Shown in pieces: positions 11,673-21,136 of a stretch of DNA of 64,000 bases. This stretch comes from Augochlora pura (Eukaryota; Arthropoda; Insecta; Hymenoptera; Halictidae). The first letter of the stretch is position 1, and each line of letters opens with the position of its first letter. The stretch covers positions 9,982,001-10,046,000 of the forward strand of contig NC_135773.1 of assembly GCF_028453695.1 (NCBI RefSeq). The letters are read 5' to 3'. Both the position numbers and the translations under genes were made by a program. The notes below the pieces were generated by a model. It was not told the DNA's origin. It searched no databases and saw only the letters and a program-made list of their open reading frames with translations.

Positions 11673-12492
11673 ATTCCTTTGTCTCCGCACGCGTTATCAA
11701 TATTCTACTTAGTCAAAGGAGGATTGCTTGGCGGGAGGTGCGAATCCAGCCCAAGTCCTCCTTAATTATCGACTTACGGAACAATGGATTGGCGATAATG
11801 GACTCGGGATGGCTCGCGATCATTCATTTCCGGTAATGCTCCGCCTCGCGGTGCAACGCCGCCCGTCGAAACTATCGCTTCGCGTGTTATCCGCGAAAGC
11901 ATCTCTGTCCTTTTTTCCCCCCCTTCTTCTTCCCTTACTCTCACTCTCGCTCATCTTCCTTCTCCTCCTCGCTGTTGCTATCCTTTACCGGCGAACACTC
12001 TTGTACTCCCGATCGACGGGATAAAAGGTAACGACGGCGGCGGACGATGCTCGTGAGACAGAGTGGGCCTTTCTGGCCTTTCACCGGTCGCAACTTCGAG
12101 CGGCAGACTTCTCTCTCTCCGCGTCTCGCCGGCTCGCGAAATTACGTTAGCGAGGATACACGGTCATCTAGGCCTCTTCCTTTCTTCGCCGCGACTGGCA
12201 TTGAATACTGCTGCCACTGGACTCGCGAGGGAACGGCCCCAACTGGTAGAGCCCGAACCCTTTGGTAATTCGCGCGCTGTTAGGCCCACCAGAAAGATCG
12301 CTACCATTGCTCATACTACAGACCTGACCACTGATTGTCCATATTTCATTGATAACTTATCGATATTCAATGGTATGTTGTTTCGATAGTTCTGCTTACA
12401 TTTGTCGTTGTAGAAAGGATTTCATGCATTTATTGTAATAATTGACCAGAAAAATCTTGGAATATTATTTCACGTAAACCAGGAGTATTTTA
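11673..12492. other. GC-richer gene-free stretch with pyrimidine tract
   Basis: A strongly pyrimidine-rich tract runs from about 11892 to 11975 (T, C7, then CTT/TCC repeats). It is followed by CpG-rich sequence to about 12290. Several frames stay open but begin without ATG or lack recognisable content. I assign no gene. Confidence 0.4.
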
Positions 12493-13011
12493 TTAATTAT
12501 TTCCAATGCATTTTGAAATAATTTCATCCACGTCTGTGTCTAAAAATAAAATTGATCGCGTGCTAATAATAAAGACATGGAAGATGAACGGTGATGGCAA
12601 ACACGTGACTAAATCAAGAATGCAGGGGCACCGGTGGTCAAGGCATTCGACCGATCGAACACAAATTTCTTGCAATACGCGGCCAGCGATGCGTTCACCC
12701 AGAGTCCGTACTTCGAACGCAGGTCCTTTGCTCCAGGTCTTCTTGATAAAGTCTCTAACGAGCCGCAACGGCTCTTTGTTCTTCCTCCTCGCGCTAATGA
12801 CGACGATGACCCTTCTCGCTGGCCAAGAGTGGCTCCCGTTCGAGTTGTGTGTCGGCGGATTTGAATGATGCTCGCTCGTGTAGAGTCGCGACCGGTGGAA
12901 TCGACCTATCGAGGTCCGATCCAGCCGTGCGCTTCGCCGTGCCGGTGAAAGTTGCATTGCCGCAACGAAGATGCGCCGCAAAGGGGACCAGTTTCGAAGA
13001 ATCACGGGCAA
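12493..13011 (-). CDS. Candidate coding region, unrecognised
   Basis: One minus-strand frame stays open for 172 codons to a TAA at 12493. Its first ATG lies about 18 codons in, which gives roughly 154 residues. The middle is basic (an RRVIVV segment, then KNKEPLRLVRDFIKKTW), and the last third is rich in Ile, Phe and Cys. A minus-strand AATAAA (12494-12489) overlaps the end. A second minus-strand frame is also open and stops at TAG 12609-12611. It contains KYGLWVNASLAAYCKKF and looks equally protein-like, so it is unclear which frame, if either, is used. No signal peptide, domain or clear splice pair is seen. This could be a terminal exon, an orphan gene or chance in CpG-rich DNA. Confidence 0.2.
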   Translation of the reverse strand: MPVILRNWSPLRRIFVAAMQLSPARRSARLDRTSIGRFHRSRLYTSEHHSNPPTHNSNGSHSWPARRVIVVISARRKNKEPLRLVRDFIKKTWSKGPAFEVRTLGERIAGRVLQEICVRSVECLDHRCPCILDLVTCLPSPFIFHVFIISTRSILFLDTDVDEIISKCIGNN

Positions 13012-13931
13012 AGTTTCGTGAATTCTCTCGGCGATGATTTAATTAGCGACGAGAGAATCGCTCGGCGACGATCCCTGGCGTCGCGATGATTAATCCCCTG
13101 ATCTTATCTATCGCTCGTTCAGACTAGATCCTGGCCGATTGAACATGATGCAATGTACGCCTAAACGGTTCGCATCTCGCATTTAATTGAGACAACTGCC
13201 CGTCTACCGTGAAACCTGGGATTTCTAATTAATGCACGACATTTGACGGAGGGTGGGGAATTACTTGGGCAGAATGTAATTAAGGCGCTCCACGGAAAAA
13301 CGCATGGCTGGCAAATTTTCATAAAAAACGATATCGAAGTTTTCATTATCGTAGTGCTTGACGATGTGCATTGCTATTGAGGACAAGGTTTTTTTCTTCA
13401 AATATAATGCCAATTACAAGTTGCGCGAAAAATGAAAATTTTCTGATTTAACTGTGAGAAGCCGAAATTAAATCGAAATTTGTTCTTTCTTTTAATTATT
13501 TTGATAATTTAGAAATAATGCAGCACTATTCTTAACGCAGGATCTAAAAACAAGTCGAAAGGGAAACTAAATTAATTATGTTATATTTGATAACATATAC
13601 ATAATATATTGTTACAGTAATTTTAACGTTAAATATCAATTTTATCAATTGTGTTTCGGCCGTATAACGGACCAATATATTAGTATTGTAATTTATATTT
13701 TACAATTGACAAGAACATTGCCATTCTGCGTATGCGCAGCAACATTTTGGTCGACCGCAAATAATAAATACTTTATGCCATTACGCGCAACCGGAATTCA
13801 ATTTCCGTCACCAGTAATTGTTGGAGGAACTGCAATAAATTTCCCTCGTCGATAACTATTACGAACAACTGAAATAGAATTCTGCTCATCGCGATTTTGC
13901 ATCAATAAAGTAATACGTATTTGATATACAC
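13012..13931. other. Gene-free stretch
   Basis: AT-rich sequence with scattered TAATTA motifs and no recognised gene, RNA or transposon. Confidence 0.5.
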
Positions 13932-14453
13932 ATGTATCATATTTGTGGCACATATCTGAATCAAATTAAACGGTGGTTTCCATTGAACGAACAAGTCAAC
14001 TATTTTCCGCGACGGTCCAGTAATTTCATCAAAAATAAATTCCCACATGGGGAAAGGTGGCAGAGACTCGAACCTCGAAATTCAATTTTTTCCAGAATCG
14101 AGAAAAGATTTATTCGATCGCCGGCACGTTTGATGTTCGACGATTTAATCTGTCTTTATTCGCGTTACAAATTTTACCGTCGAACGATGCAAACGGACGC
14201 TAACTATTTTCCAGATTTCACGAATGTCCGCCCGTTCTGTAGACGTATTACTCCCCGACACATTTATTCAATTCGGATTCGATTCTTGTATTTCGCTCGT
14301 GCCGCGTACAATAGATACGCGTTCAATAAATGTGGCAGATCCCAAATGTCCGGTATACCATTCATCCCCCCAAACGTCGATCCAACGTCGAAAAATTCAA
14401 TTCGGCCGCAATCAATGAATCCGATTCCGATTGAATCCCACATAATATTCTAA
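13932..14453 (+). CDS. Orphan open frame, 173 codons
   Basis: An ATG opens 173 codons ending in TAA. An in-frame TAA lies seven codons upstream, so the ATG is the natural start of an unspliced reading. The surrounding DNA is AT-rich, and a stop-free run this long is unlikely by chance there (my estimate, not a computed statistic). The product is basic and rich in Arg, Tyr, Phe, Asn and Pro. It has no signal peptide, no membrane segment and no family I recognise. Two NYFP tetrapeptides, coded by the same 11-mer aactattttcc, lie about 70 residues apart. A plus-strand AATAAA occurs at 14643-14648, about 190 nt past the stop. No TATA box or clear splice site is attached. It may be a lineage-specific single-exon gene, a decayed transposon frame or a chance frame. 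Confidence 0.28.
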   Translation: MYHICGTYLNQIKRWFPLNEQVNYFPRRSSNFIKNKFPHGERWQRLEPRNSIFSRIEKRFIRSPARLMFDDLICLYSRYKFYRRTMQTDANYFPDFTNVRPFCRRITPRHIYSIRIRFLYFARAAYNRYAFNKCGRSQMSGIPFIPPNVDPTSKNSIRPQSMNPIPIESHIIF

Positions 14454-16827
14454 TGAATGTTCAATATTAACCCATCGTCGACTCCTAGCATTTCATCGTC
14501 GAATCTGATCGATCCAAATAGAATTTTTTCAATTTCCCGCGGTCAGAAAATCTCACGTGTATTATGAATGGGGTAATCGATAGCCTTCGAGTAACTAGAC
14601 GACTCGATTTAAACGCGAGACAACTTGCCATAATACTTCGTAAATAAAATACCGCTTTCATAATCAGTGTTGAGAAAAAAAATTACCAAACTCAAATGTC
14701 AATATTTCGACGATCAGTGTCTTTAATTCTTTTCACGAATCATTTAATCGAATGAAAAATGTTAATCGATCGATGCCCAACACCGCACACGTTCCATGTT
14801 CTATGTTTAAAAAGTGGAGACCAAGTCGATCAGAAATTAAAAAATTATTTACCGAGGCGGAAAATAATTCACAATGACACGTAATTGTTAACACAATGCT
14901 GCACAACTTTGAAGTAACACAATTGTGCTTGCGCGTTTCGTTCCATATCGTCGCTGCAATTCAGCATGATAATTTGTTGTTTGTAGAGAGAGAGTCCGCT
15001 TATTGCGATTCTTCTGTTCTTTCAATTGAAATCACATCACAGGTTTTTCAACTGCTTGTCATGTTATAATTTCGTTTGGTACGAAAGAAATTAGGTTACA
15101 GAGAGCGAAGAATTTTCCCGTCATATTTTTCCCGATAAAACTGGCACAAGCCGTTAAAAGGATACGTGAAAACGTCGAATGTTACACAAGTATTTTATGA
15201 TTTTTCGTGGAGAATCGAAACTAAATAAATAATTAATAATACTGAAATATAAAATATTCACCCATTAAAAGTTCTTTACAGCTAGAAGTATACTTTAGTG
15301 AATTTGCTTGATAAAAGCGGCACGAGTCGTTAAAAGAAATACATCGAATGCCATCCAGGCACTTTGTATCTCTCCTTAAAAAACTGTATAATAACCGTAA
15401 ATAAACTTATCCATGCAAGATCTCCTACATAATGTGCAACATAGACCTTAAATATTTTGAAACAGCTCGGACCCTTGATAAGAGACGAATCGTCGAGTGG
15501 CATCGTAACCGAGGATTTTCATTTGGAAAAAATATCTCGTAACCCGAGAGAAAGTTTGGCAAATAAATTGCCGGGGCACCAAATATTTAGCATTTCCTCC
15601 GCGAGACCCATTTAACGTCAAGAAATTCCGTCGGACGCACCGCTGGATCAGGGTTCCCGGAACTCGCCGGCGAAGTTACCAAAGTTTAAATTCATTGTTC
15701 ATCGTCGAGCATTAATTCAGAGTCACGAAATTCTGTTTCAACGACGGTAAAACAGGCGCGATTCAAATTGAATCCTTTCGAGAGCCCGCAATCTCCGGAA
15801 TATTATCCGCGCGGTGGTGAAAGTTCTTCGGCGTTGCAGCCGACGGCGACGCCGTGGAATAAGTATAGCGTACCGATGGGCGCGGAACGCCGCCACGGGG
15901 CTGCTCCTACGCCATACAGCGCCGCGCTACACCATGCAACGCCGCGTCAGGTTCGAAGCGATTTTCCAGCAACAATGACTCGGTGTTTAAGCTCCGTACA
16001 CCGTTGCAATCGAATTCGGTTAACTGGACGTTTCGACATTCTGTGTTTCGTATCGCCGATGGTAATGGAATTCTTCTGCGAAAGCGTTACGGAGTCGATC
16101 GTCTATTGTTGCATTTTATTCCGCTCTCCCATAGAGATCCGACCTCCGAGATACGGCTTTTGATTCAATCTGTTAGCCGAGAACCATAGGATACAATGTA
16201 AAAAGAATCGTCAGGAAGAATGCAAAATGAACGAAAACAGTATTTTTGTTATATTATTATGCCACTGTCCAATACTAAGTTTGCGTTTGCATAATAAGTA
16301 TAGCATCGATCATCGTCTAACATTCCGTGAGCAATCGATACTGCGACCGTTTTCCGAATTTCCCCGGATGGTGATCTAAACGGGAGGAGCAATAATAATT
16401 TTCTTTGGCCGCCCGACGCGTGCCAATATTTAATTAGCATTAGCGCTATTTGCTTGGACGACATATTCGCGCGTGATACGCCTCGCTGTAACAGGTTGTT
16501 AAACCTGTTACGATTGTCCGTGCATCTATTACACTGACATCTCATTCAGGTGTACCGCGTGATCGAACGAATTCCATTGAAAGTGAAAATTGAAGGGAGT
16601 TGCGGGCACGAAGGGAACGATTCCGTTTGATTAATTACGAATTATTGCGGCTAGATTGGCTCTCGCTAATTTCGCGCCGCGTCCCTTCGCCGTTCAAATG
16701 AAAATCCCAAGTAAACATAACACCTACGTAGTCCGGTGGCTCGCCTAAATCGATTACAACCAGAAAACCCGTTCAACCGTCGAAACAACGATAATTTTCA
16801 ATACTTTCTTTAATAACATAAAATAAA
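14454..16827. other. Gene-free stretch
   Basis: This is AT-rich except for a GC-rich island at about 15600-16120. In the island one frame (TTG-initiated at 15768) runs for 131 codons with a Pro/Tyr/Ser-rich start. There is no ATG, no good splice site and no recognisable domain, so no gene is called. A short perfect hairpin lies at 16488-16511. Confidence 0.4.
16488..16511. other. Perfect 10-bp hairpin
   Basis: gtaacaggtt and aacctgttac are perfect reverse complements separated by gtta. It is too short for a pre-miRNA and could be a palindromic binding site or chance. Confidence 0.6.
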
Positions 16828-16940
16828 CCCAAATCCTATTTATAAAAGACGCAGAAAGCATGATAATGAAATCGCTTTGCTTTCAAAGCAAAGGGTATTA
16901 TCATTCTTTTTGGATTTCTTTTTATATAGAATCTAGGTTC
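16828..16940. repeat. Imperfect foldback of about 110 nt (possible hairpin RNA or MITE)
   Basis: The two arms, roughly 16831-16883 and 16884-16940, are imperfect reverse complements. The innermost CTTTGCTTT pairs with AAAGCAAAG, then ATGATAAT with ATTATCAT. Outside these, agaaag pairs with a cttttt tract and ctatttataaaag with cttttt-atatag, with a few mismatches and small bulges. The terminal loop is very tight. The length and pairing resemble a precursor-miRNA or a short foldback element. I recognise no known mature miRNA in it. Confidence 0.5.
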
Positions 16941-19900
16941 ATACAACCGATAGTTTTATTATAAAAAAAATATCGGCTGCATACCGATAACACCGTCGAC
17001 CGGGAGATTCGCGTAAATAAAGATTTATTATTTCAGTAAACGTCGATAAAATATAACGGAAAAAGTATTGGTGTATCTTGAATTGTCATGGAATATGTAT
17101 GGAAAAGTGGCGAAGGGTTTTATCAATGTATTACGTTATTAAAAAATTTACGAAAATCATCCTTATTTTAACGGTTTAACTCGAGTATCCGTCCTTAACG
17201 TTTGAACGGCGGACTTTCTTTGATAAAATGCGCAACTATACATATGTTTAAAATCATTTATAATTTTACTTCTAATATCATTTTTGTTTTAATCATTTCA
17301 GCCAGTTGTATATGATACAGAGATATTCTCAAATTCTTCTAGCGCCCTTACAATTTTGTTTCCGACTTAGTCGTTTTCCTGAAAACTGCAGTCCACTGAT
17401 TACAACGAAAAACAAATATTAATATTCAAGAGCACGCTCGCATCTTCGCGCTTCGAAAATTCTCACGAGCGCGGGAACTTTTTTCTCTTCGGAAGAAGAC
17501 GCGAACTTTCGAAACAAATTTTAATACGAAATTTTAATGAGACTCATTCGTAAAAAATTTTAATTAAGCTCCCGTTCATACCGGCACTCCTTGTTATGAA
17601 AAATATGCGATACGAGTTTAGATGGAGCTGCTTTTCTGCACGCATGTACTCGCATAATAGTACTTTGGTGTTCACAAAAAAGAAAAAATGTATCGTCATA
17701 ATTAAATTTTAACCAGCGTGGTTCACGACTAATTATTACGCGGCAATGTTTCGCCGCGGCGGCAATGGTGTAACAGTTTTTCGTTGCGAATTACAATCCT
17801 CCATTCATTTTTTACGCTTCGATTCAAGTCTCTCGCACGAATCCAATGACTAATTACTGTTTTTCCTCGGCGGGTCGGTGTGCCGAGGTGCAGAAAAGTT
17901 GCGGCGCAGCGCGCGGAACGCTCGCGAAAATGCTGTTTGCGAAACGCGATTTACGAGATGTCCGGTAATCGTAAATTTTGCAGTAAATATAAAATATCAT
18001 CTGCATACGTGATCACGTGCGTGCACCTATATCAATAGCGAATTGCGAAATAACGCGAGCATTCTCTGCATCGAAAGCCCCTCTCTCCCTCTCTCCCTCT
18101 CTCTCTCGTATCTCTTTCGCATACATTCTCTCTCCCTCTTTCTCCCTCTCTCTCTCCGTCCTTTTCTCTCCGTTTCTCTCGCTACAATGCGACGCTCTTT
18201 CGCTTTCTTCTCTTTCACTCTTTATCGCGGCGAGACGCTTCCCCTGGCACGTGACGCAATATTACGTGCCTCACGGTCAAGAGGTGAAAACTGGTCGAAC
18301 CTGCTGCCGTCGAGAGATTTTCTCACTAAAAAACCACGTATCGGCGAGTTTATAGGCCGAGAGTATCGATCGTTTCAGTTTCTTCCTTTTTCGCCGGCGT
18401 TCTTCCTTCTTGCCGAACTCCTTGCCGCTGAAAAGTATGTGCATAGCTATTTGTAAGTGTACACCCTCGTGCCTCGGGCTACCAAAATAACCAACAAAAA
18501 GACTTCGGCACAGGAAAAAGTGGAAACGCGAGGGACAATATCTTGCCTCTTTTTACATTTCTGTATCGATCGGCACGGTTCGCGGGACCGAATAGATACA
18601 TTCGTTGGAATTTAGCTTAACTCCTTAAGTGGAAATGACGAGTCTCGCCTGCAAACATTTTCGCTGCCGAACTCGTATTTCATGGGCGATGACAGCCGCG
18701 TATTTAAACATAATTATGAAAATATAATTTAAATACAAATTTCTTTCAACTGATAGAAAAATATAGTATTATAATATTTAATAATATAAAATTGTGTCGT
18801 TATAGTTAGAGCGAATTATTAGTAATTAAACAGTATCAAAAAGAATTTAAATCATTTGTAAATGTTGTTCACGATAATTTCAATTATATCTAAAACTTTC
18901 TATCGAATGTTATTCTAACTTAAAAAATTAAATTTTTATTTAATATTAGTATTACTTTACTGATTTATTCTATTGAAAATGTAACAGCATCCAATCGGAG
19001 TACAATTACAAAATACTAATTAATTAAATTACATTAATTATAGAGTACGATGTGATTTAATGAAAATTACGAATTACGATGTAGCTGAATTAATATTACA
19101 AACGAAAAATAATAAATTAATACGTTATAATGAAAAAGAATGTACATATAAAAGATAAAACATGAGGAAGTGAAGGAAAAACATAAAAATATGTATTTAT
19201 TAAAATTATGTTTTATAATTTGAAAAATTGTATGACAATTAGAATGGAGATTACACTGAATATGAAATTACGTTATATTTTAATTGTATCGTATTTGATT
19301 TACGCTAGTAATTAAAATAATTAATACGTAACTGAAATACAGTGTAATTAATTACTAAAACCCTGGCTAGACAACACTGACATCAATATTTGTATATAGT
19401 ATGTGCCAATAAATTAAGTCTTCAAGCATCATTATACAAGCATGTTGAGCTCACTTGTTAGAAAAATCGACGCGTCCCGACAAAGAACAAAACCACCGGA
19501 TACAGTTTTTCACGAACGGCGATGCGACACGACGGGGCGCAATTGGCGGAAGCACGGCCGAGTAAACAGCGCAAATATTTATGCCCGTAATCAGAAACTT
19601 TGAATGCCGGTCTGGATTGGTCGCGGCAAACGGAGCACGCAAGCAGATAGGTGCTCGAATATTCGAAATTTTTTTTTCGACGGACGTCAATCCCGTGAGG
19701 TGAACGACAATCGAACCCGGGCCTGGGAATATATTCTAGAAACAAGCTCTATTTTCCCGCTTCAACGGCCGCGGAGTACGAGAGCAACAGGATGGGGCGA
19801 GCGTTAAATTTAAAACAAACGACATCGAGTAAATTGAGTTTTAGAGGCGGGTGCGGAACGAGTCGATCAGCGCCGCGCCCCGGACACGGTGAAAGAAGAA

Positions 19901-20138
19901 TTCTTTGGTTTAATTAATAGCTCGTGTAATATCGTGCGCGGAAGTTTGAAACCTGTCGAGTGGTGGAAAGAGAGGGGAACGAGTTGCTGTCGTCCGATAG
20001 AGAAACTTGACGCAAAGACACACCGGTGGGTAGGAAGAATGTCCCGCGCGACCCAATTGATTTATCGATCCTCTCGTCGATCGGGTGCCCCCTCGAGGAA
20101 CCGCACGCTCCACGAAGTCGTCCGGTTGGCAAGCGAGG
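16941..20138. other. Gene-free stretch
   Basis: Mostly AT-rich, extremely so at about 18700-19440. It contains the CT-rich microsatellite at 18079-18180 with a CpG-rich flank to about 18470, and a second CpG-rich patch at 19450-20140 upstream of the TATA box at 20139. A possible old left end of a family 1 MITE (ttaactccttaagtgg followed by atgacgagtc) lies at about 18619, but no right end was found. Confidence 0.4.
18079..18180. repeat. CT-rich compound microsatellite
   Basis: Alternating (TC)n and TCTCCC units with TTC interruptions, about 100 bp long. It keeps long frames open on both strands; these are compositional artefacts. Confidence 0.8.
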
Positions 20139-20148
20139 TATATAAAAG
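20139..20148 (+). promoter_or_regulatory. Strong TATA box, orphan promoter candidate
   Basis: TATATAAAAG is a full-consensus TATA element at the edge of a CpG-rich block. A start site would fall near 20168-20174, where no textbook initiator is visible. The first ATG downstream is at 20220. No established gene follows, so this may drive a small or spliced transcript that cannot be seen by eye. Confidence 0.4.
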
Positions 20149-20219
20149 GTGGCTGTTGTCGTTCGCCGTCGGCGAGAAAGAAAACTAGCAGACGGTGTCC
20201 TGAAAATACAGGAAATCCG

Positions 20220-20312
20220 ATGTTCTTGCGGTCGTTAAGGTTAATGGGTATCGGAGGAGTATTTGCTGGAAATAAGAAATACAGTAATGATTCAGTTAGT
20301 GTCGCCAAGTAG
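20220..20312 (+). CDS. Short frame downstream of the TATA box, 30 codons
   Basis: This is the first ATG downstream of the TATA element at 20139. It opens 30 codons (MFLRSLRLMGIGGVFAG at the N-terminus, then a polar tail) ending in TAG. The N-terminus is basic then hydrophobic and could act as a weak signal sequence. There is no recognised family. It could also be a first exon if a donor such as aag|gttaat is used. Support comes only from its position behind a promoter-like element. Confidence 0.15.
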   Translation: MFLRSLRLMGIGGVFAGNKKYSNDSVSVAK

Positions 20313-20822
20313 GAATCGAAAGTCGTCACGAACTGAATCCGAAGACATGATTATCGATCGTCGCGGCTCGCCTTTGTATTTGGGGACATCTCATAAAAGA
20401 AAGAGATGGAACGAGACTCGAGGCGAACGAAACTACATTGTAACCTGAGAGGCAGCCGCCGCATGCCGACGTAGATTACTATGAATACATACATTGTAAC
20501 GCTAGCATAAAAACGATTACTTAACTTTCTTATTTCCAATTTTTTATACATGAAAATTTGTTTAATATATTGGTCAGATTTTTCCAATTAAAATGATACC
20601 AAACACGACATATTTTACACCGTATTTATTCATTATACGAATCAAGTATTTTATTTTATTTACGAAAAAAAACATTAAAAAAACCGATTCGTAATTATAA
20701 AAGAAGTATTAAAGTCAAAAAGAAGTATTAAAGACAATGCTATATATGGTATTGTGTAATTCGAGCGACAGCAAGTGTAGCCTTCTCTACACGCCATCGG
20801 CCACACGGTGGCGACAGAAACT
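20313..20822. other. Gene-free stretch
   Basis: AT-rich sequence with two near-identical aagaagtattaaag phrases near 20701-20733. Nothing else is recognised. Confidence 0.45.
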
Positions 20823-21136
20823 GAATCAAATCGGACACGCAATCGCGACAGGAACTGCAAGCATCGCGACGACTTCGACGCGGTAGGTTTTCAGATGGCT
20901 TCCATTTCGAGAAAAGTATAGATATTAATTTCGATTTTGAGATAGTAGATGTAAAGACTGACTCGATTTCGAGACGATAGGTGCAAATATTCCCTCGATT
21001 TCGAGACGGTAAGTATAGAAAATCGCTTCGAGGTCGCGACCGCAAGTGAATCAATCGGACACGCATTCGCGACAGGAACTGTAAGCATCGCGACGACTTC
21101 GATGCGGTAGGTTTTGAGATCGCTTCGATTTCGAGA
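20823..21136. repeat. Degenerate tandem repeat, period about 32 bp, within a 225-bp direct repeat
   Basis: A block of about 90 bp starting gaatcaa(a)tcggacacgc occurs at 20823-20912 and again at 21048-21136 with few differences. Between and inside these, a motif close to cttcgatttcgagacggta recurs near 20898, 20930, 20963, 20996, 21025 and 21123, about every 32 bp. It is CpG-rich compared with the AT-rich flanks and has a mild minisatellite character. Confidence 0.75.

Noticed and set aside
14058..14083. tRNA-like T-arm on the minus strand (ggttcgagtc within a tctgccacc context)
   Set aside because: The T-stem does not pair properly, and no D-arm, anticodon arm or acceptor stem could be built around it.
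15768..16163. 131-codon frame with a Pro/Tyr/Ser-rich start that resembles a regulatory protein
   Set aside because: It begins with TTG, has no ATG or clean splice sites, and lies in a GC-rich island where chance frames are long.
18017..18456. Long overlapping frames on both strands
   Set aside because: They are created by the CT-rich microsatellite, which lacks stop codons.
19700..19735. Second T-arm-like phrase (gaacccgggcc) on the minus strand
   Set aside because: No other tRNA arms are present at the required spacing.
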